This document shows positions 1-6,914 of a stretch of 14,968 nucleotides of DNA, piece after piece. Position 1 is the first letter of the stretch. Each line of letters starts with the position of its first letter. The DNA is taken from the NCBI GenBank assembly GCA_000231825.2, contig JH720309.1, positions 931,135 to 946,102 on the forward strand. Direction: 5' to 3'. Made by a program: the position numbers and the translations under genes. The DNA is from Tetrahymena elliotti 4EA (Eukaryota > Ciliophora > Oligohymenophorea > Hymenostomatida > Tetrahymenidae). Below the pieces are notes generated by a model, which was not told where the DNA came from, did no database searches, and worked only from the letters and a program-made list of their open reading frames with translations.

Positions 1-3000
1 ATAAATAATATTGCATAAAGAAACATTAAAAAAAGTAAGTAAGAAAAGCACAAAAATGTGAATAAAAAATGAAAAGAACTAATAAAAATTAATAAATGGA
101 TCCCATAAATATCCTAAATTAGCCAGTCAATCATAAAAATTAAGTATTTCATGATTAATTTTTATTCAAACAATAATTTTTACCTGAGGCTAAGGTCCAG
201 AGTTTAGAGATTAGAGCATTTAGCTAAGCCAGATCCTAATCCTTATGCACCTGTTTCACCAATATTAATGCCACTTTTAAAAAATGATAAAAATATAAAT
301 ATTGAAATAAGGCATAAAAAACAGAGTGAGAAAAGCATAAAAATTAGAATAAAATCTGAAAAGAATAAATAAAAATGAACGAATGAGGAAATAAATATCC
401 TTCATAAAACCAATGTAAATTAGTCATTCAATCTCATAAAAATGAAATATTTCATTATTCATTAATTCAAAAATTCACAACTTCTATTCAAACAAAATTT
501 TTACTCAAGGTTAAGAGTTAAAGTTTAGAGTTTTGAGCATTTAGCTAATTCAGATCCTAATCCTTATGCACCTGTTTCACGTAAGTAATTCCACCTTTTA
601 AAAAATAATAAAAATAATATTGCTTACAGAAACATTAAAAAGAGTGAGCGACAAAGCATAAAAATGTGAATAAAGTTTGAAAAGAAAATATAAATGAATG
701 AGTGAAATAAGTATCATCCAAACAACCAACCTAAATTAGTCAGTCAGTGTCTTACAATTAAGTATTTTAGAATTTGTTAATTCAAAGGATGTATAATTAA
801 TATTCAAACATAATTTTTACCTGAGGTTAAGGCCCAATATTTAGAGATTGGGGCATTAAGCTAAGCCAGATCCTAAACCTTATGCACCTGTTTCACCAAT
901 ATTAATGGCACTTTTAAAAAATGATAAAAATAAGTATTAAATAAAGAAATAGTAATAAGAGTGAGTGACAAAGCATAAAAATATGAATAAAAATGAGCAA
1001 GTGAGTTCTAATAAATATCACCCATCTCAATCGAGATTAGTCAGTCAGTCACTTAACAATTAAGTATTTCATAATTTATTCATTCATTTGAAAATGCATA
1101 ATTAATATTAAAACATAATTTTACAAGAGGTTAAGATCCAAAGTTTAGAGATTAGAGCATTTAGCTAGCCCAGATCCTAATTCTTATGCACCTTTATTAC
1201 CAATATTCATCTCCCTTTGAAAAATAATATTGCATAAAGAATAAAGATGTATTAAAAAGAATGAGAAAATCATTTAAATATGAATAGAATCTGAAATGAA
1301 TAAATGAAGATGAATGAATCAAATAAATATCAAGTAAACCACTAACTTAAATTAGTCAGTCAGTAGCTTGAAAATTAAGTATTTCATTATTCATTCATAA
1401 AAGCATAATTAATATTTAAGCACAATTTTTACTAGAGGGAAAGAGTCAAAGTTTAGAGATTAGAGCATTCAGCTAACTTAGACCCTAACTATTATGCATC
1501 TGTTTCACCAATATTATTCTATCTTTTTGTTGTTGATTAAAAAAATGAGTAATTAAAATTGAACACAATTTTTACCAAAGGTTAAAAATTAAAATTTAGA
1601 GATTGGGTAATTTTAAACAAAAATTAAAAATTTTACTCTAAATCAATATGAAGATTGAAGTAAGAAGTTAAATTAGAGCTTAGTAGCTTTTAATATAGTA
1701 ATATTAAAATATATTAGCATCTTTAAAGAAATCAAAGTACATCATTTAGGTCTTTAAAATATTTTGTATTTTATTTCATTATTGATTTTTATTTTTTTAA
1801 TATATTAAGAATTAATTTGAACTAATTTATTAAGAATTAATTTGAAAAACATGATTAACTTTTTCTCATAAAATTTTACAAAATATCAAAACAAATTAAA
1901 TTATCTGATTTTTGCTTTTTGACTAGAGAGATTTAATGTTCAAGTCTAATTGCTAAAGATTTATTAAAAGTTTATGAAAAATAAAAATAATACCTATTAA
2001 TTTTTTATTTTATTTTCATCCCCACTTTTCCCAATAAATAATAGAATAAATGAAGTTATGATTAATTAATTTTTTCAGTGAATTTTTGGATGTTAAAAAA
2101 TTATTTCTTGAATCAAAGATATTCATTATTAATGTGTGCCAACAATGTAGGGGTATTCCTATTAGTAATTAAAGAGCTGGGCTTCAACTACACATTAGTT
2201 ATCTAATTTTAATTAAGGAAAGAAAAAAATATCTTTTTTTACAAATTAAAATCAAAATATTTGAAATTATTATTAAAAATGTAATCTAATAATTAAAAAA
2301 CATGTTATTTTAGATAAATAAATAAGTTTTAATATTCATACAATGATTATTTATTTTTAGCCTCATGATTTAGTTCAAAAATTTAGAAAAATAATAATTC
2401 TCATAAATTATTTTATGTATGTTAGCCATTATTTTATTTAAAAGTAAGTAATGTGAGAAATTTCAATAATAAATAGTAATCATTATTTCAATAATTTAAT
2501 GCAACTAATCTTCTTGCTTTCATTAGTTTTGATCTTAATCCTTATGAACATATTTTACCAATATAATTGCCACTTATAAAAATAATAAAAATATTAATAA
2601 GAGTGAGAAAAGCATAAAAATACAATAAAATCTGAAAAGAACAAATAAAAATGATTGAATATTTCAAATAAATATCAAGTAAACCACCAACATAGATTAG
2701 TCAGTTAGTTTATTAAAATTAAGCATTTCATTATTCATTCATTAAAAAGATAATTAATATTGAAAAACTATTTTTACTCAAGGCTAAGAGTTAAAGCTTA
2801 AAGATTAGAGCATTTTGCTAACTCTGATCCTAATCCCTATGCACCTGTTCCACTAATGTAATTAGACCTTTTAAAATAAGATAAAAATAAATTTTGAATA
2901 AAGAAATATTAAAAAGAGTGAGAAAAGCATAAAAAATGGAAATAAAACCTGAAAAATATAAATAAAAATGAGAATGCAAATAAATAGTTAGTCACTTAAA

Positions 3001-5505
3001 AATTAAGTACTGTATTGTTGCGATTTTCATTGAATATTTAAAAAAATAAAATTTTAAGAAATAAAATCATAAGTGTTTTCATTTAAAGTATTTCCGAAAT
3101 AAATTAAATTTAATCCCCTCCTTATTCTTTTTTATTCATATTATTATTTTAAATAGCAAAATATATCAAAAATTATCAAGATCAATTTATATTTGCTCTA
3201 CTATAAAAACAAATTCTGAAACTAGCAATAATAGATCATTGTTAAAAACTAATGATATAAAGCGAGAGAATACAGTATTTCATTCTTCATTCATTCAAAA
3301 ATGCATAATTAATATCCAAACACAATTTTTACTCTAGGTTAAGAATCAAAATTTAGAGATTAATTTCTAAATACAATTTTTACTCAAGGTAAAGATTCAA
3401 ATTTTAGAGATTAGAAAATTTAGCTAATTCATATCCTAAAAGTACTACTCCTTTATCACCAATATTAATTTATCTTTGAAAAAATGATAAAAATAAATAT
3501 TAAATAAAGAAATATATGAATTAAAAAGAGTGAGAAAAGTATGTATTTTCCTTTTAAATTTCATTATCTTAAAAAAATTAATCTAGAATTTGTATAACCA
3601 ACCATCTTGATTTAGGTTTCCTAAAATGAATTTGATTGAAAGAAGTCGGTTTCTTTAAATTCCACCCCAAATTTTATATTTATTAAGGTCATCTCTTCTT
3701 TTATTAAGTCTCCATATTTTCATTTTTCTCTCTCATCCAATAAATTTTTTAGTTAATTAAAACTCTATGTATGCCTTGTCTCTATAGATGCATGCTGAGA
3801 GAATCTTTTTTTACCTCTCCATAGACCTTTACCCATTTGACTTATTTTACTCACTAAAATAAATGATTTTTTGCTAAATTCTTTAAGTAAACCATAAACT
3901 CAATAAGTTATTTGTTAGTGTTTTGCCTGATAATTGCTTCAAATGAGCTGTTTCACTATTTTAAAGTTCTTTTCTTCATTTTTGGACGTCCTGCTACAAA
4001 TTCATTAGGGTTTTATTATTCTAATTTATCTTTGAAATTTTGAATAGAATTTTGTCTTATTTCCATTTTTTCCATATGAATAGATCTTCTAGAACCTGTC
4101 AAAGAATTCTTACTCAACATCCCTTCTGTCTCTATCAAAAAGATTAAGATAATTACTTTGCATGTTAATATTCATTTTGCTTTTTTATCACAAAGTTAAT
4201 TTCAGGTAATGAGGACAACAAAATTTATTTATTTATAATGTTCTATCAAATGTCTATTTTCAGAATAAAAGAAAGAAAAATTAATTCTTTGAAATTCTGA
4301 ATATAATTTGATCGGTGCTACTTATTTTCATGGTAAATTTACAATTCGTAAATCTATTTTTACATTTAGACAATTAGCCAAAACAAATTATAATATTTAA
4401 TTTTTATTCCTCTTTAATGTGTGGTCAAAATTTAAAAACTAAAATAAAAATTAAAAAGATAGTTTATTTTTATAAATTTTAAAGATTGTGTTTATCCCAA
4501 TAAGATGCAAAGGATTTTGATATTTATATAGGATTTTATTATTAAAAATAAATTCAGACTTTTAGAACAATTTTGCTCAGAAATTACTGGAGGTTATCCT
4601 GAGCAAAATAAGTTCGCACAATAAATTAGAGTTGCAGGTATCGCAAAAAGCCTTCCTGTCTGAATTACCACTGAATTAGTCAGTAAACAATTAAATATTT
4701 ATTTAATGATTCACTCAAAAATTAAATAATTTATATCCAAACATAATTTTTACTCTAAATAAAGAGTTAAAGTTTATAGATTAGAGCATTTAGCTAACTC
4801 AGATCCTAGTCCTTATACATCAGATTCATTCATACTCTTGCTACTTTTATAAAATGATAAAAATAAATATTAAATAAAGAAATATTAAAAAGAGTGAGAA
4901 AAACGAATAATTTGAATAAAAGCTGAAAATAACAATAAAATGAATGAATGAGTCTAACAAATATCAAGAATACCACCAACCTAAATTAACCAATCAGAAA
5001 TTTAAAAATTAAGTACTTCTTTATTCATTTATTCAAAAACTCATAACTATTATTTAATTTTTACTTACTTACTAATGAATTTACTTTATTTCTTAAGTTT
5101 TTTTGTTCTTAATGTATAATTTCTTTAAAAACTTAATTAAATAAGTAGTTAACAATATTATTAGAGATTGAGATTCAAAGAATTTATATTTTGGCACTTT
5201 TTTAAGCTCATTCCAATATATTTTACTCCTTCAGGGCCAAGATTATTACCTCTAACATAAAATAACAAATTTGTTTAAATTTTTTTTGAAAATGAAAAGC
5301 TATAGTATGAAAATTTAAAGTAAGAAATAAGCATTTAACTGATTAATTATAAGATGAAGAAAAGAATATTTAACCAAAAGTAGTTTTACTCCTTTACTAC
5401 CTAAGTGAAATCTCCTAAGCCTAGCACTTATAACTATTCATATTTGTTTTTCATAAGGAAATCTCTAATAATTTCATCCTCACCCTTTGGCTATTTCTTT
5501 CCCAT
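1..5505 (-). CDS. LRR-array protein with a truncated kinase-like N-terminus (partial, split gene)
   Basis: Read on the minus strand with TAA/TAG as Gln. Proposed exons are 5505-5390, 5251-5069, 4843-4754, 3473-3384, 2867-2778, 1522-1433, 1214-1125, 910-821, 594-505 and 273-184, continuing past the left edge. The ATG at 5505 is the first after an in-frame TGA. Exon 1 (38 codons plus 2 nt) ends in LQVLGLGDFTQVVKE, like a protein kinase glycine loop, but no further kinase sequence follows. Exon 2 and all later exons encode RI-like LRRs of the type N-x-I-G-x-x-G-A-x-x-L-G-x-x-L-A-K-C-x-N-L-x-x-L-x-L-x-L. Every proposed junction is phase 2, with GTAAAA donors and mostly AAAAG or CAAAG acceptors, so any cassette can be skipped without shifting frame. 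Such proteins probably bind other proteins; the real ligand is unknown. It could be a functional LRR protein or a decaying copy of an LRR kinase. The frame and repeat register are well supported; the exact exon set is inferred. Confidence 0.75.
184..273 (-). other. 90-nt LRR exon (copy A)
   Basis: Intact 90-nt cassette reading GINIGETGAQGLGSGLAKCS then NLQTLDLSL, acceptor TTTTTTAAAAG, donor GTAAAAATTATTG. Window position 1 falls just inside the far end of the next array intron, so another LRR exon should end a few bases beyond the left edge. Confidence 0.78.
505..594 (-). other. 90-nt LRR exon (copy B)
   Basis: Intact 90-nt cassette reading WNYLRETGAQGLGSELAKCS then KLQTLTLNL, acceptor TTTTTTAAAAG, donor GTAAAAATTTTG. 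The usual I-G is L-R here. Confidence 0.75.
821..910 (-). other. 90-nt LRR exon (copy C)
   Basis: Intact 90-nt cassette reading INIGETGAQGLGSGLAQCP then NLQILGLNL, acceptor TTTTTTAAAAG, donor GTAAAAATTATG. Confidence 0.78.
1125..1214 (-). other. 90-nt LRR exon (copy D)
   Basis: Intact 90-nt cassette reading EMNIGNKGAQELGSGLAKCS then NLQTLDLNL, acceptor TTTTTCAAAG, donor GTAAAATTATG. Confidence 0.75.
1433..1522 (-). other. 90-nt LRR exon (copy E)
   Basis: Intact 90-nt cassette reading QNNIGETDAQQLGSKLAECS then NLQTLTLSL, with donor GTAAAAATTGTG. Its acceptor is AACAACAAAAAG rather than the array's usual TTTTTTAAAAG, because the intron to its right is shortened and joined to copy F. Confidence 0.72.
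1576..1612 (-). pseudogene. Truncated LRR exon, 3' half only (copy F)
   Basis: Only the end of an LRR cassette is present: P-N-L-Q-I-L-I-F-N-L followed by the normal donor GTAAAAATTGTG and the start of array intron. To its right homology stops abruptly at about 1613 and unrelated AT-rich DNA begins. Because the flanking cassettes are phase-symmetric, losing this exon need not break the gene. Confidence 0.5.
1613..2527. other. Unrelated AT-rich stretch breaking the LRR array
   Basis: No array homology and no gene I can support. It contains a 19-bp direct repeat (1803-1821 and 1828-1846) and a slightly GC-richer patch at about 2133-2185. I see no convincing terminal inverted repeats or target duplication at its limits. 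It sits between the 3' half (1576-1612) and the 5' part (ending at 2572) of LRR exons. Confidence 0.5.
1803..1846. repeat. 19-bp direct repeat, period 25 bp
   Basis: TATTAAGAATTAATTTGAA occurs at 1803-1821 and again at 1828-1846, separated by six bases. It is a local tandem duplication with no evident function. Confidence 0.8.
2483..2572 (-). pseudogene. Degenerate LRR exon (copy G)
   Basis: The acceptor and the first half match the array (TGGCAATTATATTGGTAAAA). The translation GNYIGKICSQGLRSKLMK then ARRLVALNY still follows the LRR spacing loosely, but an in-frame TGA follows and there is no GT donor at the 90-nt boundary. The flanking intron on its right (2573-2777) is normal array intron. 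It is either a decayed exon or the 5' half of an exon whose 3' half is the fragment at 1576-1612. Confidence 0.5.
2778..2867 (-). other. 90-nt LRR exon (copy H)
   Basis: Intact 90-nt cassette reading SNYISGTGAQGLGSELAKCS then NLQALTLSL, with acceptor TTTTAAAAG and donor GTAAAAATAG. To the left the next two copies are broken, so in a functional transcript this exon would probably splice straight to 1522. Confidence 0.72.
3010..3275. mobile_element. 266-bp MITE-like element with TA target duplication
   Basis: Array introns normally read AAGTATTTCATT. Here the sequence is split as AAGTA, 266 bp of foreign DNA, then TATTTCATT, so a TA dinucleotide (3008-3009 and 3276-3277) flanks the insert. The ends are inverted: left CTGTATTGTTGCGATTTT, right end reverse-complemented CTGTATTCTCTCGCTTTA. 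The first 7 bp are identical and 12 of the first 17 match. TA duplication with short inverted ends is typical of Tc1/mariner-type non-autonomous elements and of TA-bounded ciliate internal eliminated sequences. No coding capacity is visible. It lies inside an intron, so splicing could remove it. Confidence 0.6.
3323..3413. repeat. Duplicated LRR donor-side segment (two 40-bp copies, 51 bp apart)
   Basis: The segment from CAATTTTTACTC to TTTAGAGATTA occurs at 3323-3362 and again, diverged, at 3374-3413. On the minus strand each copy holds the end of an LRR (N-L-Q-x-L-x-L-x-L) and a GTAAAAATTGT donor. The copy at 3374 belongs to intact exon I. The offset of 51 bp is a multiple of three, so use of the outer donor at 3332 would lengthen the exon by 17 codons in frame. 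Confidence 0.7.
3384..3473 (-). other. 90-nt LRR exon (copy I)
   Basis: Intact 90-nt cassette reading QINIGDKGVVLLGYELAKFS then NLQNLNLYL. The conserved Cys of A-K-C is Phe here. Its donor side has been duplicated 51 bp away (3323-3362), giving two possible donors. Confidence 0.7.
3561..4129 (-). pseudogene. Decayed protein-coding segment of unknown family
   Basis: On the minus strand three reading frames in turn look coding. 4129-3953 contains MLSKNSLTGSRRSIHMEK and NEFVAGRPKMKKRTLK, then hits TGA. The following piece shifts frame and contains ETAHLKQLSGKTLTNNL. 3902-3720 contains SQMGKGLWRGKKRFSQH and ends at TGA. After that TGA the same frame resumes to 3561 with YGDLIKEEMTLINIKFGVEF. Upstream, fragments at about 4400-4240 (IYELQIYHENKQHRSNYI) and 4650-4565 may belong to the same lost gene. 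GC content is higher than in the neighbouring introns. The order of fragments is consistent with one minus-strand gene broken by frameshifts and a stop. I do not recognise the family. Unrecognised short introns are an alternative to frameshifts. Confidence 0.4.
4570..4609. repeat. 11-bp inverted repeat (hairpin)
   Basis: ATTTTGCTCAG at 4570-4580 is matched perfectly by CTGAGCAAAAT at 4599-4609 with an 18-base loop. It lies in the GC-richer right end of the sequence inserted in the LRR intron. It could be a chance stem, or mark an element boundary. Confidence 0.55.
4754..4843 (-). other. 90-nt LRR exon (copy J)
   Basis: Exactly 90 nt between an acceptor ending TAAAAG and the donor GTAAAAATTATG. 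It reads SKSMNESDVQGLGSELAKCS then NLQTLTLYL. The first few residues have drifted from the N-x-I-G-E-T-G-A consensus of the other copies, but the frame is intact. Confidence 0.7.
5069..5251 (-). other. LRR exon 2 (first LRR, extended to 183 nt)
   Basis: The first 30 codons read GNNLGPEGVKYIGMSLKKCQ and then the L-x-L-x-L end of an LRR. No GT is present at the usual 90-nt boundary (5162). The open frame continues to a cluster of overlapping donors at 5072, 5068 and 5064. Choosing 5068 gives 183 nt, keeps phase 2 and joins the array intron, whose homology to the other introns begins at about 5064. The tail after the LRR is polar and unlike the other exons, so the 3' limit is uncertain. Confidence 0.55.
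5390..5505 (-). other. Exon 1 of the left LRR gene: kinase-like stub
   Basis: Begins MGKKQPKGEDEIIRDFL and continues to a segment with the spacing L-G-x-G-x-F-x-x-V-V-K, as in subdomain I of protein kinases. The donor GTAAAACTAC at 5389 leaves two bases (phase 2), matching the acceptor before the first LRR exon at 5251. The 138-nt intron between them has no room for a kinase domain. An in-frame TGA lies eight codons upstream of the ATG, so this start is well placed. The kinase resemblance is short and could be accidental. Confidence 0.6.
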
Positions 5506-5923
5506 ATTATTTAACAATTTTCTACTTATTTTTCAACCTAAAAATTGTTAACTTTTTTATTAATTTATAAAAATATGAAAATTAAGTATTGTTGTAATTC
5601 ACAAGATATTTATGAATAATTAAATTAATATAAATACTCACAACTTACCTTATTTATTTCTATAACCTAGAAAAGAAAAAGAAAATTTTAGATGAAAACA
5701 GTAATAAATTTTCATAATGATTATTAATGAATGATATTCATTCAATTCAAAAGCAACTTGTTAAAAAAAAGATAGATAATAGATTTAAGGTACTCATCTA
5801 AAATTATATTAATAAAGAATTCTAAGCAGATCAAATTTTTAAAATTAATTAAAAATAATTAGAAGAGTTAAAATAGGTTGTCTATTTGTCTATTGAGGAA
5901 AATTTGATAAAGTAGATTTAATA
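5506..5923. promoter_or_regulatory. Divergent intergenic region
   Basis: Lies between the start of the minus-strand LRR gene (5505) and a plus-strand candidate start (5924). It is very AT-rich, with no ORF or repeat I can support beyond a short inverted GAATGA-TAT-TCATTC at about 5737. A promoter for the left gene would be expected here, but I see no definable element. Confidence 0.3.
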
Positions 5924-6190
5924 ATGACAGATACTGACTCTCTTACTTAAGAAAATAAAGACAACAAAGATTTGGTGAAGTATTAGGGTATGAAAAATTA
6001 AGTCTTCAGTGATGGATGAGGCCAAATTTAATATAATGAAAAATGGAATGAAAATCTGATATAAAAGAATAACCTCATAAAAAAATACATTCACTATTTT
6101 AACAGAAGTATACATATATATTTGGGTTTGCCAAAGTGAGTACTGGGAAAGTCTACCCTTTTTATTCATGAGAATTCAATTGATTTGAAT
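5924..6190 (+). pseudogene. Possible MORN-repeat gene remnant
   Basis: ATG at 5924 opens MTDTDSLTQENKDNKDLVKY followed by Q-G-M-K-N-Q-V-F-S-D-G, an in-frame TGA at 6017, then G-Q-I-Q-Y-N-E-K-W-N-E-N. The spacing Y-x-G-(x)-x-K-N-x(5)-G-x-G-x-I-x-Y resembles a MORN repeat, a motif often found in membrane-associated ciliate proteins, with TGA at a variable position. A second weaker trace (SEYWESLP, about 6127-6150) is in another frame. This fits a gene broken by a stop and a frameshift. If TGA were instead the true end, it would be a 31-residue peptide. The GC content exceeds that of the flanks. The evidence is short, so confidence is low. Confidence 0.35.
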
Positions 6191-6914
6191 TCATATGTAT
6201 TAAGTAAGATTGATCTAAATTAGAAATTTGTTTTTGGAGGCACAAAAAAAATAATTAAATCGTTTAAACAAAAAAAATTGAGTTTTTAAACCATATTTTT
6301 TAAAAATAATTTGCAGAGTAATCAAATAAAATCGAAGCATTTTTTTTTATATTTTAAAAAGTATTAACTTATTGATCAAAATAATTATTTAATTTTATTA
6401 ATTTTGCATTTGCTTTTTGAAGGAGGTTTATTTGATCAGATATATAAGTTTAAAATTTTTTAATAAAAAGGGGTATGTTGTATGTAATTGAAATAGAATG
6501 CGTCTACATCAAAAATGAATTAACTATTTTATGAATAGTAAAAATATGAATTTATGACATTTAGTTTTTTAGTTTGCTTTTCAATGAATGAATGGATTTT
6601 TGATCAATTAATGAATGAATAAGAATGTTATTAATCAACAATTAAAAGAAAAAAAATATATGAACTAAAGTTATCCAGTTTTTTTTGATATTTTTAAACA
6701 AACAAAATTTGTTAGTCATTTTAAAATTTCTTATTGGATAGAATGAATTTGTATGTACAAAGAAGTTGAATTATGATTAGACTATATTAAATTCTAGTAT
6801 CCCTTATGTTTTAATATTAAAAAAACAATCAGATTGATAAAAATTCATTTACTTAATTATCATTTAAAATAACTAGAAGAGAAAAAAGATAAGGATTAAT
6901 CAAACATTTTTACC
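6191..6914. other. AT-rich intergenic region upstream of the B-box gene
   Basis: No gene found. It contains two AATGAATGAAT runs at about 6583 and 6609 and homopolymer A and T tracts. The 5' UTR and promoter of the downstream gene should lie at its right end. I see no defined motif. Confidence 0.4.

Larger units (their letters stand above)
1..1522 (-). repeat. Tandem exon-intron array, period about 305-320 bp
   Basis: Five consecutive units, with exon starts at 184, 505, 821, 1125 and 1433 (spacings 321, 316, 304 and 308). Introns are conserved as well as exons: donor-side block, a TTAGTCAGTCAGT motif, AATGAATG runs, a GAGTGAGAAAAGCATAAAAAT block and the A/T-rich acceptor. This shows that whole exon-plus-intron cassettes were duplicated. 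Further units lie at 2573-3009, 3276-3540 and 4663-5063. Confidence 0.85.

Noticed and set aside
182..300. Plus-strand frame through each LRR exon, giving a conserved peptide with DPNPYAPVSP
   Set aside because: The frame is conserved in all copies only because it is the complement of the 90-nt LRR exons. The minus strand gives a known repeat with splice sites, and the plus frame gives none.
1..1522. Regularly spaced repeats suggesting a CRISPR-like or satellite array
   Set aside because: The period is about 310 bp and the conserved cores are protein-coding exons with splice sites, so this is tandem exon duplication.
4590..4650. Possible tRNA-like B box (AGTTCGCAC) near the hairpin
   Set aside because: No matching acceptor stem, anticodon arm or A box could be found around it.
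6000..6021. A 22-nt intron that would remove sequence just before the TGA in the MORN-like frame
   Set aside because: It is far shorter than any other intron seen here, and the resulting frame ends at another TGA soon after.
5918..6169. An 83-codon minus-strand ORF under the standard code
   Set aside because: It avoids stops by chance, is dominated by hydrophobic residues, and lies antisense to a more protein-like plus-strand reading in a genome whose real genes use TAA/TAG as Gln.
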